The position numbers and the translations under genes are program-made. A DNA stretch of 64,000 bases from Ashinkailepas kermadecensis (lineage: Eukaryota; Arthropoda; Thecostraca; Neolepadidae). Of the stretch, positions 11,182 through 23,690 are shown one piece after another; positions within the stretch are counted from its first letter, which is position 1, and every line of letters begins with the position of its first letter. A model generated the notes under the pieces. It made no database searches. It was given only the letters and a program-made list of their open reading frames with translations, and had not been told where the DNA came from. The stretch lies in contig JAOTOM010005129.1 of NCBI GenBank assembly GCA_034440615.1, forward strand, positions 196,501-260,500, given 5' to 3'.

Positions 11182-11690
11182 GTGAGCCACGACCGGGCCG
11201 GTGTGTCAACGACACCCAGACACTGCCAGGTGAGCCGCCACGGCCGGGCCGGTGTGTCAACGACACCCAGACACTGCCAGGTGAGCCACGACCGGGCCGG
11301 TGTGTCAACGACACCCAGACACTGCCAGGTGAGCCACGACCAGGACGGTGTGTCAACGACACCCAGACACTGCCAGGTGAGCCACGACCAGGCCGGTGTG
11401 TCAACGACACCCAGACACTGCCAGGTGAGCCGCCACGGCCGGGCCGGTGTGTCAACGACACCCAGACACTGCCAGGTGAGCCACGACCAGGCCGGTGTGT
11501 CAACGACACCCAGACACTGCCAGGTGAGCCGCCACGGCCGGGCCGGTGTGTCAACGACACCCAGACACTGCCAGGTGAGCCGCCACGGCCGGGCCGGTGT
11601 GTCAACGACACCCAGACACTGCCAGGTGAGCCGCCACGGCCGGGCCGGTGTGTCAACGACACCCAGACACTGCCAGGTGAGCCGCCTTCG
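11134..11690 (+). repeat. 48/51-bp array of exon-4 end plus splice donor, in frame
   Basis: The end of exon 4 (coding PRPGRCVNDTQTLPG) with its gtgag donor is repeated. Units are 48 or 51 bases, differing by a gcc insertion in the linker. Donors fall after 11181, 11229, 11280, 11328, 11376, 11424, 11475, 11523, 11574, 11625 and 11676. All copies keep GTGAG and all are in phase 1. The exon frame stays open from 11058 through the whole array to 11801, so use of any donor gives an uninterrupted protein with 0-10 added 16/17-residue blocks, each adding one cysteine. The copies are very uniform, which suggests recent expansion or homogenisation. Confidence 0.96.
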
Positions 11691-11804
11691 TCGCTGGCGC
11701 TGGATCCGTCACGCCTGTGGTGCCCCGTACCGAGCCCGCCCCCTGCTGCAGTTACACCGGCACTGCAGGCGAACCTCTCGGGGTGCTCATTCGTCCGTTG
11801 AACG

Positions 11805-14800
11805 CCATCCCTCGTCTTGTTTTAGCTTCTGTGAGGTATTCTAGCGGCGTATGTTGCTACACAGCGACTGCATGGCCTTTGGGTTCTTTATGTGTAAGTG
11901 TGATCTAGGAAGCTGGACTATGTTATGACTGTATCACATTACTGTCATGTATATTAAACTATATTATAATGAACTATTTTATTATACTATGAACTATATT
12001 ACGACCATATTATGATTCGTTCGTAATGTAATTTCACGTACTAATAGTAGTTTATTTCCAAAACGTGGGTGATTAAAAAATGACCGGTATACTCCTGTAT
12101 GGAGTGCAAAATCATGTGGTTGACAGCCCACTAAGACAACCAACATCTATAGTCCCCACCACGGCATATTTATAGCGTCGCAAACGTTTCAGCAATATAG
12201 CCCCGTAACTTTGATGTCGTTCCCCCTGATGACTTCGATAACGTTTTTGCATCCGGACAGTAGACACATTAACCAGGATTAATCGGTTACCGGAATTATC
12301 GCAAGTGGTTATGTCACTATCAAACATCCAGTGGCGACTCACCGTCGTCCCACTATGAAAGTCAATATTTTATTCTATATTTGCAAGCAACCACTTGCGC
12401 TGCGGTTGCCAGCCAGAGCCTGAGGGCAGACGCCGAGAGTGTCCACTGACACTGACACTGACACGCGCAGACACCGTTCACTGACACGGAACGGATGTTA
12501 CTGCCGAGCGAATGGATGGACAATGGACCGACCGCTTGATGTGTTTTCCGCACGGGCGATTGCGGCACACATGACGCGGGGGATATCAGTGGGTTCTTCT
12601 CTCTGGCGAGCGCGCCCGGCAGATATATCGATGGCATCTTCTGGTCGTGACAAATGTAGCCGGGCCATAGGTGGGCAGACTGGTCCGCCTCTCCTGCTCA
12701 GTGGGCGGTGATCGATCCCGCCTGTCGCTCTCCCGGTGTGTCGGGCCGTCTCTGAAAACTGCCGGCTCTGTTTCTGGCAGACTGGTTTCGCACCTGTCCG
12801 CGGCTTCCCAGGCCACCTGTAGTGTTTGTATTGCGCCCAGCCTGTCGTACTGCGAGGGTTTGGCAGCTACGGTCTTTTATTAGTCGGCAACTTGGACCGC
12901 TATTCCTTCGCTGGCAAACCTTTTGGTGGTTCAGAACATCCCTGCAGAGGTGTACGTACTGAGCTATGGTGTGCTTTAAGGGCGACCCAGGTCGTTCCTG
13001 CTGTGCTCTTGACTCTCACTCTTGTGCCTCCGGCTGTAGTTTAGTCGTATTTGCATGGCGTCTCATTTCCTCAGTTCCTCAGGTAGCTGTGTTACGTCTG
13101 ATTTCCTCAGTTCGTCAGTCGCTGTTACGTCAGAACAGACTAATACTCAGCAATGCATAGTTATCTGCATGAACACGTGGTTAATTTGTGATTAAATTGC
13201 ATGAAAGCCTCACGGAAATAGGAAAGCATCTTTTCGACCTATAATTCCCAGACAGACATCGGCAACCTCGCCAAGAAAACCTATGCTATCGTTTCGAGAA
13301 TCTCGAGACTGAGAGCTATTTCGTATCGCTCATCTGGGTGATGTCCCCACATTTGCCGAAAAAATGGTGGAGAGACTAGTCCTCCCCACGCGCTAACTAA
13401 GCCCTGCACCCAGCATATCCGTGGATATTTGCAAGGTCATCAGTGCCCCGTCAATCGGTTCCCAGTTGGCGTGGCTGCCCCTTTTGCTGCTTATGGCCTC
13501 GACCTTTCGTAGCTGCAGTATCAGACCCGTGTGTGTGTGGCACGTGCTGTTATTCCGAGAACGCCTCCTTTGGAGGTTGTCCAAGCACAGATTGAGATCG
13601 CTTTCTTCTGTTGAAAGGAGGATGTAAATGCCGTCAGAGTTCGTATCTCGGCTTTATGGAAAACACAACTATGCCATGACTTCTCACGGATATATACAGA
13701 ATGATTTCAATCTAATTGTTGGGTCGTCGTCTGTCGATCGGTTATTAGATCTTCCATTCTACCGAAACACTGATAGATTTGTACTGCTAAGCTCTATGCC
13801 ATCCTGAATGCTGTTGGCTTTGTCCAGGGTGATGCGAGCATTAAACACGCGACTTGCACTATATCCCTAAGTAGTCTTTTAGCGGTGCATTCATTCAACT
13901 AGGATGGCCGACGAGATCGGTTGTGTATGTGAGTATCCGAATTGTGGGATCCTCAAATAGCCCGGGTAATGCAAATGTATCGCTGGATCCTCGGTCACCT
14001 CGAACTGGCGGGAAATTATGTTGTCGAAAGTGCAGTCAGGGACAACGGAGACATGTCCTAAGCACTTACTCCAATGTATTTATATCCTTCTTTTTAGTCG
14101 TATATACGGTCAGAATGACAAAGAGCTTCGAGATACAGTGTCGTAAGCTAGAAGTTTTGAAGCCGACACCATGACTGTGGCGATCATCAAGCCAGGTGCC
14201 TCGTGACCAAGACTTTCATTCTGCCGTTTGATGTCATGCCTCAGCGACACATGGACATATGCTGACTTAAGCTGACGGACTGTTATGTTCACGTTGTTCT
14301 GCCCTGTTTGCAGTGCATCGTGCTGCGGAAGTGTGTTTACCGCTGGAACCTTTGCGCAACCCAGTGTTTTGGAAGGGAGAACATCGATGCCTCCTTGCGT
14401 ACGTTACTGGATGGTGATTTGGAGGTTGTGGCGTCTGGGGATCTTTGCATTCCTCCCACAAGCAAGCTGTGATGTGAAATGTCGCTCTTAATAATCAATA
14501 TTAAGCTACAATAATAGCGCTTTAGGTTAATTGTAGCTTAATATTTAATTGTAATCAGTGATGGTGGACGAAAATAGCCTTCGTTGTCGACCAGCACTTG
14601 GGTTCCAACTCATTGTCACCATACCAAAGTGTGGGCTGTTTATATTTCTTCTTACTGAGTTCCGATAAGAATACCAGGGTTTCCAATGTGCTTTTGGTGT
14701 GAAATTAAATTATAAATTAAACATTGCTCGGAGGTCAGATTGTTGCACAAATTGCCTGCAATGCAAGCTTCCCCAGTTCACAGAGCTGATTGGGGTAAGG

Positions 14801-16440
14801 AGGAAAATGTTAGGTCGAGAGGTGTTTCCAGCATAAAACGCCCTCACTCCAACAGGCCGCCGGCGGCCCGCCATTGTCTGCGAAATTAATATCGAGGCCT
14901 GCTTCCGACGTGGAAATGCAGATGTTTGCTGTTAGGATAATGATCTGCTAGTCTGGTTTTCCTCTTGTCCAGTCGCAAAATATGCGCGCCAATTGTAAAG
15001 CGTTAAACCATGTCGTGTTCATTAATTAGTGTTTTTTTTGTTTGCTTCGTGTCTCACATTTTGAAAGCATAGAAGGGCGTACGTGGGCGGTTGTTCCACA
15101 GTCTGAACAATATCTGGGACATTGCTCAACCATATATGGAGTGCATTGACGCTCACTTGTGTTCGTGGCTTCGGAGAAGCGCTGCCTTTTATTCTGATGT
15201 CTTGCTTGTGTGCGATGGATCACTCTAAGGTATGTGATATCCCCACGGCACTGAAAGCAAACTGGAAAGATTACCTTCCGAGCCCAACAGTCTATCTATG
15301 ATTTACGCTAAGGTGGAACACCGCTTCCCGGTGGGCATTGGAAGACTCAATAATTCAACACACAGAGTGCCTTTTCTTACAGGCTTTCTTCCAACTTTGG
15401 GGAAGGAAATAGTTAGATTTAGCGACAAACAGCCCGTTTTTGCCATCCGAAGTGTGCAGCAATTCCCTGCTGTGGTTATCTGCTCCCCACGTTTGACCAT
15501 CTCATCGAACTTCCGTGTGTAACGTAGATTAGCGCCGACGTGTTATATTGCTGGGTAATAATGCTCTCCATACTTGTTCTGGAATTGTTGGCGCTGCAGG
15601 GTCTCTTTTGGCGCCGAACGGTCTCTTTTGGCGCCGAACGGTCTCGAATCCTACGTGTCGCATCCATCTCTTCTCAATCTGGAGAAAACCCTTCAGCTGA
15701 ATGGCAAGGCGGGACACCGATGATGAGACAGCTGACAACCTGGAGTAGCTCACCGTGGTAGTGTAGAGGTGGCGGTAGGGAGAATGTTTCCCGTCTCGAT
15801 GTCGGCAGATGGGGAATGCAGACTCGACCAAAGTTGTAGCAGTTGAAATTATTTGCAATTATTTCCTTGTTTCGTGCGTATGTTGTGTGGCTGGTTTTGG
15901 TAAATGATCATACGCGATGTGATTTCATATATGTCTTAGTTAGCATTTTTCGACATGATGTGCTGGGTTTTGACTGCTGTTGATTGAGGATAGTATATTC
16001 TTATTGCCGGCGCGCTAAGGTACAGTAACGCGTGCGGGCAATCGTATCGTTCCAGTGTCATCAGTCAAGTGTTATCTTTCCTGCTGATGGTGTGCCTGCG
16101 TACAGTAAATTAAGCAGAGTGTCGCCATCTTACACGTAGCAACTCATTAACTCCCATTAGCATTTATTGACGACCTATCACCTACTTTCTAGTCGAACAC
16201 ACTGAAACCCAGATGACCAGCTAATCAGCTTCAATGTTGATTCAAGGTCTTCCTCATATCTCGAGGATGCTGGATGGCTGCATCAGCTGATGCGTCCTGA
16301 GCTCCACAGTTTGACCGTAGCGAGCTAGAAAGCTGTTCAGCAGTGTCGCCACTTCCATACAACAAACAGGAGCCGCCCGGATGCCCCAGCCGTTATCTTA
16401 AACCGAATGACTCCGAGCCGAGTGTGCTGCTCAGCTGTGC
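11805..16440. other. Sema-2a intron 4, no gene seen
   Basis: Mixed unique DNA with an AT-rich patch at 11930-12060. At 12455-12500 there are short cactgacactgaca repeats, and at 15600-15645 a tandem duplication of a gtctcttttggcgccgaacg unit. No conserved protein, tRNA or transposon signature was recognised on either strand. Confidence 0.4.
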
Positions 16441-16450
16441 TGAACGACAT

Positions 16451-16483
16451 GTGCTGAACGACAGCTGAGCTGTCGTTCAGCAC
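16451..16483. repeat. 33-bp perfect palindrome
   Basis: Arms gtgctgaacgacagct and agctgtcgttcagcac are exact reverse complements separated by one base. The left arm is preceded by another direct copy of gtgctgaacgac at about 16437. It lies about 170 bases before the exon-5 acceptor. It could form a strong hairpin in the pre-mRNA or a cruciform in DNA; function is unknown. Confidence 0.85.
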
Positions 16484-16650
16484 GTGTTGCCACTCGCAAT
16501 CGCTCTGCGTGCAAAGCCGCAGTGACTATGGCCTTGGTGGCTGAACGCGTGGCGACGAGCCCATTTCAGCCGGTGTGACGTGACGCTTGGCTGTGACGTG
16601 ACGCCTGGCCGTGACGTGATGCCTGGCCGTGACGCCGCCTTCCCCTGCAG

Positions 16651-16827
16651 ACACGGTGCTGACGTTCATCCAGTCGCACCCGCTGCTGGACGGCGCAGTG
16701 GCGCACAACAACAACAAGCCCGTGTTCTACAAGCGCGACCTCATCTTCACGCACGTGGTGGTCGACAAGGTGACGTCGGGCACGTTCGGCAGCACCCGCG
16801 AGTACACCGTCTACTACGCCGGCTCCA
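16651..16827 (+). CDS. Sema2a: Semaphorin-2a-like, exon 5 (Sema domain)
   Basis: The exon encodes TVLTFIQSHPLLDGAVAHNN, then KPVFYKRDLIFTHVVVDKV and EYTVYYAGS. The FIxSHPLxDxAV and PVxYKRDLxFTxxVVDK blocks identify the Sema domain. The acceptor is cccctgcag (AG 16649-16650) and the donor is GGCTCCA/gtgagt at 16828. The phase is two bases in (completing Asp) and one base out. Just before the exon, at about 16575-16635, there are three or four short ccgtgacgtgatgcctgg-like repeats that do not reach the acceptor. Confidence 0.95.
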
Positions 16828-16829
16828 GT

Positions 16830-19280
16830 GAGTAGTGCGACCGTTGCTGCGCCGCCCGTCTCGGTTCCCCAAGCGCGCGGGTCTTTCCGTCTCATGTTAC
16901 GGGTCGTTCCGTCTGTGGTCGGTGCGGTCTGTGGTCGGTGCTGTCTGTGGTCGGTCACTAAGTGATCTATGTGCCTCGTGTTCCATTGTGTTCGCTGCAC
17001 AACTGGGCCGCTTCGTGTGTCCTCGCGCAGTTTCGTCTCGTGCAGTCCATGCACCTCCTGTATTTGGGTACCTCCAGCGTGTGAAAGTGTCCCGGGTATT
17101 TAGGCCGCACACAGGCACACCTACCGAAGCTGCTGCAGCCCGGTCCGCCACACCGTAACCTGTGGCCTCGCCGGCCCCAGGGTTGAGCCAGCGGACCACA
17201 GCGGAGTGACTTCACCAAGACGACGATGCGTGCTGGCCTGTAGTGTAAAAGTTAAAGTTGCCTTACTGTGGCATCGGTCGTATATGAACAGATTGACATT
17301 CCCAGTTCGAGTAAACCGGTACCGTTGCATGTGCACGAGCCGACTTGCAGTTACAACACATAGTGCGTAAAGGGAATGTATTACCTTAAAAAAAAATTGA
17401 GATAACGCCTGAAAGCGACTCTCCAAACCCAGAAACTAATCGCAAAGTGAATCTGCTTGCCAAGCAGTTTTCATAAAATGAGGTGAATACAAAGTATTGA
17501 GTTCTTTAGCTTTACTCATGCTTCGACTCACAGTACTCAGCAGTACCATATGATGGCTCAGACATATGTTGTTTTTGTTTGTTCCCTTTCTGAGTGTGAC
17601 TAAGAATATATGGTAGCAAACCATGTTTCTGGGGTGCGCGCTTCAGATTAGCACCACATAGCCGGACATTTTTCAAAAGTCATTGAGAACACATTCGCTT
17701 TAAAGTACTTCAGATCTCACCCCAGGGTAATATTCGGCGGAGACGAGCCGATTTGTACGTCGAAGATCACTATTTAACGCAACGGAGCATGTTCCCGCTT
17801 CGTCTGCATGCTTTGCCCCTTAGTCAGTTTTTTGTTACCTCGAAGAGCCAGTAAGTAGACCTAAACGGTTGTACTTCGTATTTATATAAATGGAAAAGGA
17901 TTGTAACAGCATGTATATGACAGAAAACATAAACCAAACATATAACCTAAATATCGTACTTGTTTAGAAATTAAACAACACTTCGTGTTTTTGTTCTACG
18001 TAATTAGTCATGTACTTGCATCTTAGTGAAATTTCTTCCAAATCGTACTCCACCCCCATCAAGATTTTCTATTGTTCCCTTGAGGAGGCTAAATCAGAAT
18101 CATATTAAGGTCTTCTGGACGTCTGGGATGACGGCTTCTTGGAACTCTCGGGGTACCTTACCAACGCCTTCGCTACCATTGGTTTTCGGAACCCACTCAG
18201 TAGCTTTTATACGCAGCGTAAATGACCTCTACGAGCCGATGCGTCTCGAAGTTTGTTATCACTCACTGGGCCTTTGCCTACACCCGGATGGCAAGGCTCG
18301 GTCCACTCGGTCTGTCTACGTTCATTCGTGTAGCTTGCCGTGGTTCTATTGATCTAACCTCGCCTCTTCACCACCCGACGAAACAATAATCGCGCTGCTG
18401 GTGTTCGAACCCCGTTTGTCGCTAGTGCTACAACCTGCTTCCTGGCCGCAGCCGTTTTATGGGACCTGTCGTACGCCGTGAACGTAAACGTTATGAATAA
18501 TTTGTCGCTCTACTCGGACTGGTGCTGTGACTTATGTGTTTTCTTTCGCTGGGACATTTATGAGTTCCGCTATCTGACGACGGGCTCTCCACAAATCTAC
18601 GCTTTCCCCCAAAACAACAGCCAACGGATACTAAAAGCTTCAGATGAAATTAAATTGCCCTGTTTTGCTCCATTTCCGTTCGGATTGGCGTTATTTTACC
18701 GTGTGTCTTTACTACATTATGGAGCTATATAACCACTAGCAGTTCACGCGCACGTATGCCCAATCCTACATCATAATGTCTGGTTGTGATATTAGCTCCA
18801 CATTGTTGCTGTACCACTGGCATATGCTTTGTCGGCGTAATTGTTTTTCTCCTTTCGCCTCGGAACTTGGCGCACGGATAGTTTTCCATACTTATGCCGT
18901 ACTGAAACACGCACCGTGATTTAATTAGCAAACTTGTGTGGATCCACCGTCGTCTGATGCCTACTCCGAGGTGGGAGAAGTCGGATGTGGCTCCTCACGT
19001 GTATCTGCCATGCGTGCGGATTTGCGGGCAGTACAGCGCGCCGAGACAACTTCTGAAGAGTGCGTGTGTGTGTTCGTGTTGAGTTCGTCATGCTCTCGGG
19101 CGGTGCTGAGTCTCTCGGTACTGCAGCAGTTCTGCTCTCGGTCGTGTAATTAATGCACAATGGCGAATGTGATGTAAAATGGCGTGTGTAGGGTGATGTA
19201 TGTGTGTGGAGTAAATGTAAAATGGGCGTGGAATGATGCAATGCAAACTAGCAGTCATTTATGATATGGTTAAGCTCGGT
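16830..19280. other. Sema-2a intron 5, first part
   Basis: No gene is seen. Short gtctgtggtcggtg repeats occur at 16908-16955. The rest is unique AT-mixed sequence, with tg-rich microsatellite-like DNA around 19140-19220. Confidence 0.4.
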
Positions 19281-19792
19281 AAAGGATGTGGGTGTTGATT
19301 CCTGGAAGTGAGCTGCGTTCGCTGAAGCATCGGTGGCTAAGTATTAAGTCCCACTCACGTTTCATATTACTTTGTATGTCCCTCTATCTAACCATGCTGT
19401 TTGAATACTTGAATTTGTGAGGAATGTCGATTGTTTTAATTGGGATGATTTTATTGCAAACTTTCTTCAATTCCATCTGAATCGTTTTGAGCCTGCATCT
19501 CATCCATTCTGTTATTAATATTAAGTCCCAGTATTAAAGTAAAGGATGTAAAGGATGTGGGTGCTGACTCCTGAGAAGTGAGCTGCGTTCGCTGAAGCAT
19601 CGGTGGCTAAGTATTAAGTCCCACTCACGTTTCATATTACTTTGTATGTCCCTCTATCTAACCATGCTGTTTGAATACTTGAATTTGTGAGGAATGTCGA
19701 TTGTTTTAATTGGGATGATTTTATTGCAAACTTTCTTCAATTCCATCTAAATTGTTTTGAGCCTGCATCTCATCCATTCTGTTATTAATATT
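19281..19792 (+). repeat. Recent tandem duplication, about 243 bp x 2
   Basis: Two nearly identical copies at 19281-19522 and 19550-19792 are offset by 269 bases. They start with aaaggatgtgggtg and end with ctgttattaatatt. Only a few substitutions separate them (for example tctgaatcg against tctaaattg). The short spacer repeats aagtcccagtattaa from inside the unit. No protein is encoded; this may be a very recent segmental duplication. Confidence 0.93.
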
Positions 19793-19964
19793 CCGAGGGT
19801 ATGAGGACGAACTCATGTTTTCCTTTCCTAGAAACAAGTGTCTAATTGAAGTAAGTGATGGCGCCCATTAAAGCGAATTGTGTGTTTTTGTGCCCCGACC
19901 TTCCGTTTATCATTCTGTATTTAATCTAATTTCCATTGTTTTCGCCCGTTGGAGACGGTTCGAA

Positions 19965-20113
19965 TGCTAGTCCCAACGTCCGCCCCCTCCCCTGCCTTCC
20001 TCGCGCCCATCTCGCCAGTAGCGTGCAGCAACTTGGGCCACGTGCGTCAGTCTTCACGTCCGCCCTCTCCCCCTACCCTCCTCGCGTCCATCTCGCCGGC
20101 AGTGTGCAGTAAC
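19965..20113 (+). repeat. Left part of 81-bp minisatellite split by a LINE
   Basis: One to two units of cttcacgtccgccctctccc ... catctcgccggcagtgtgca end at 20113 against the poly-T of the inserted non-LTR element. The same unit resumes at 23475. A more diverged unit starts at about 19974. Confidence 0.88.
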
Positions 20114-23100
20114 TTTTTTTTTTTTTTTATTAATAATGTCTACCCAGGTTTCGTATGCAGCAGCCTATCCTATTTGGCTACACGCACTATTACAGGCTCG
20201 ATTGATATTTGGCTTTCCCATCGCCAGCTATTCAAGAGTTATGACAGCCAGCTTAGGATTGCCTCAGGATGCGAATACATATGTCATTTGTCTGTTGTTC
20301 ACTACAACTGGTTACATCCTTTTTTTGTCTTTTTGTTTGCAGATAGGCCACCACCAGTTATTAGTAGAAGTAGCCCCAAGAGCACCTCAGCTAGGTAGCA
20401 AGCTAGTAACACCAAGGCACTCCTGGGGCCACAAATGAAATGTGTTATGAGGGGGGAAAAGGGAGAAGTTGGATAATGGCATACACATGCACAAGCACAC
20501 AAAACTGCATATGCACAGATGAAACATGTACACCTACACATGCTTCACATACATAGACACATGCACTCACATATCTATACAAATATACATACATACACAT
20601 TTACTAACATGTACATACATAAACATACACACATATGCATCCATACACATGCACACATTTTGTAGTGTGCAAATGATCGAGGTTAATTTTTGCTCACCAG
20701 TTAATTTGTGATGTATGAGCTAATGAAGTAAGCTCTGATAACTTGTTTTATATCTTCTTTCTTAATAGGCACATGATTACAGGATGGAAATTTTGTACCA
20801 ATGATACTATTCCAAGTTCTTGGTGCTATAAATGGTATGGAATGAAGTCTATAGGATTTCGATGAAAAAGGTACATGGAAATGGTCAACATGCCTTAAAT
20901 TACTTGGTGATGAGTATTGGAACATATTCATTATAGTGATTGGTAATGTTTTACTAAAAATATGTGAAGTAGTAGTATGCTCTGTTCCTGCACAATATGA
21001 GGGAACTTCAGAATGTTATATTTGACAAACAATTCATTTGTATGGTATGCATAGTGCTGATTATCTATGATTCTTAAAGCCCTTTTTTGTATTTAAACAA
21101 TTCTGTCTAATCGTGTTGGAAAATTGTTTCCCCATATTAACGCACAATAATTTAAATAGGGAAGAATCAAAGTATTATATAAGTATTTCAATTCACGACT
21201 TGTGATAAAGTATTTTGCTCTTCCCATTATTCCTAGATTTCTGCTGGTTTTTGCAGCAACATATGCTATGTGATACTTCCATGTTAATTTGTCATCAACT
21301 ATTACACTAAGATATTTGATTTGCTGTTTCCTGTGAACCTCTTGAGAATTTATGGCTATGTTTAAGTCGGCACTAGGCATACTGGAATAAATTTGGTAAT
21401 TTGTGTTTTTTTTTACATTCAGTGATAATCTATTAGCTTGAAACCATTCAGTTATTCCTGTAACAGTGGCATTGACTTTAATTGTAGTTCCTTTATATTT
21501 TTAGCTTTTATCATGACAGCAGCATCATCAGCAAATCAGTAGAATGTTCCATCTAAAGAATTACCCAAATCATTAATGTATATAAGGAAGAGTAGTGGAC
21601 CAAGTATGGAGCCCTGTGGAACTCCCATTGTGATGCACTCTGCATCAGAGATTATATCATTGATTTTTGTTTGCTGATAACGATCTTTTAAATATGAATG
21701 TAATATAATGAGTAGAGTTCCTGAGATTCCAATATGTTGGATCTGTTTCATTAGAATGTCCATGCTCACAGTATAAAAGGCTTTTTTCAAGTCAATATAG
21801 AGACCACAAGTGATTTTTTTATTTTCCAAAGATTTTGTAATTTCATCATAAATGTGAGCAATTGGCATTAGGTGCTATGTTTTTTTTCTAAATCCAAATT
21901 GAAGTGTACTGAGTATATTATTCAGTTCCAGATAAGACATGAGATAAGAATATACCATCTTTTCAAGAATTTTTTAGAATACTGGTAGCATAGAAATTGG
22001 CCTATAATTTGTGAATTTGTTCAGTTCTCCTGCCTTAAATATGGGGATAATTATGGCTCGTTTTAGTTGTTTAGGAAAAACTCCACTTCTCAGACAGAGG
22101 TTAAAGAAGTGGGTGATTTGCTTCAGGATAATTTTGTAAGTCAGTAAGAGAGTTTTTGTACTAATGCCATCAGCCCCTCCTCCAACAGAGTTCAGTGACT
22201 TTATAATTGTTTCAACTTGGATTTCATTAGTGTACATGTCTTGTTTCCAAATAGCATAGTCATGCCCTGCAATGTAGTCAATTGGATCTTTGTTAGAAGC
22301 AGTAGTCTTCTTTTCTAATTTGCTGCCAATGGTTGAAAAGAAATTGTTGAAGGCATTAGGAATTTGTTCTGTGTGATATTCATTATCTTCTTCATCTAAC
22401 ATGGATTCTGGGATTTTTTGTTTTGTTTTGTGTTTATTTATCAGCTCATGTAATATTTGCCAAGTTTTCTTTCCATTTGATTTACTAACGTGAAGGGCAT
22501 TTGAATAGTGTAGCTTCTTTGCTTCTCTGATTATCTTGATGAGGATGTTCCTGAATTGTTTGTATTGAACTTCATGGTGTGGATTTGGATTTTTAATAAA
22601 CTTCTTACATAGTCTGTTTTTTTTCGATTTATGGAACATAATATGCCAGAGTTAATCCAAGCTTTCATGGGGGTTTTCCTCCTGCTTGGGATAATTTTCT
22701 TTGTAGTAATCTGCATGCCATCATTATATGCTGAGAGCAAATCACTGCATGCTATGTTTGGATCATTTTGTTGATGAAAATTATTCAATCTTAAGGCTAA
22801 ATAGTCATTTAAGAGATGGATTTGATTGTAATCAAGTATTTCTTTTGGATAATTTGACTTCTTTTGTTTTGTCTGGGCAGTTAATGTTACAAACACTGGA
22901 AAATGATCCGAAAGGTCTTCTATTAGTATACCTGATGAGGAAATGGATGACAAATCATTTATGAAGATATTGTCCAATAAAGAACTAGTAGTATTTTGTA
23001 CCCGAGTAGCATTTGTGATTGAGGGCAGAAAACTATATGACAATAGTGGTTTGAGAATCTCTCCACATTTCTGTCATTTTGTATATTTAGAAGATTGTAG

Positions 23101-23474
23101 TTGAAATCTCCTGTTATAATTGTAAGCTTCCTCTCATTTTCTATCATTTGTAGCATTTGTTCAGTGCTTTCAAGAAAATTATTGTGGGGGAATGTTGGGG
23201 GACGATAAATCTGGCAAATAATTATTGATCTAGTACTATTTTGAGACTCAAGTTTAATTTCAACAGCAGCAGCTTCGTCAAGTTTATCTACAATATCCTT
23301 TCTTTCTCTTGATTCCAAACTATTGTGAATGTAAATTGAAGACTTCTCTCCTTCTCCCTGCCTTCGACTTGCTGCATACATTTTGTAATTGCTCATTTTG
23401 AAGAACTTTTCTGTATCTTTGCTAAGCCATGTTTCTGATAAACATACAGCTGACCAGTTGATTCCTGTTGTATA
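20114..23474 (-). mobile_element. Degenerate non-LTR retrotransposon (Jockey/CR1-like), antisense
   Basis: An AT-rich element of about 3.36 kb, unlike its GC-rich surroundings. On the minus strand it encodes an APE-type endonuclease (SETWLS, IYRPP, TGDFNYN motifs, about 23486-22960). This continues after a frame change into DNIFINDLS and SDHFPVFV (about 23043-22640), then reverse transcriptase with NYRPISMLP, GVPQGSILGPLLFL and FADD. A thumb region with WKYHI and LPYLNYCALIWG (about 21380-21093) follows. An in-frame stop sits directly before FADD (near 21537), and several frame breaks make it non-functional. The 3' end is a poly-T (poly-A on its own strand) at 20114-20129. At the 5' end only aact is shared as a possible short target duplication. 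The clade call is by motif only. Confidence 0.9.
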
Positions 23475-23690
23475 AACTATAGCCATGTGTGTCGATCTTC
23501 ACGTCCGCCCTCTCCCCCTACCCTCCTCGCGCCCATCTCGCCGGCAGTGTGCAGTAACTATAGCCATGTGTGTCGATCTTCACGTCCGCCCTCTCCCCCT
23601 ACCCTCCTCGCGCCCATCTCGCCGGCAGTGTGCAGTAACTATAGCCATGTGTGTCGATCTTCACGCGGAGTTGTACGCTCGTACACAGTG
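23475..23690 (+). repeat. Right part of 81-bp minisatellite
   Basis: Two full and one partial copy of a unit start with tatagccatgtgtgtcgatc and end with ggcagtgtgcagtaac. Together with 19965-20113 this is one array into which the LINE inserted. Confidence 0.92.
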
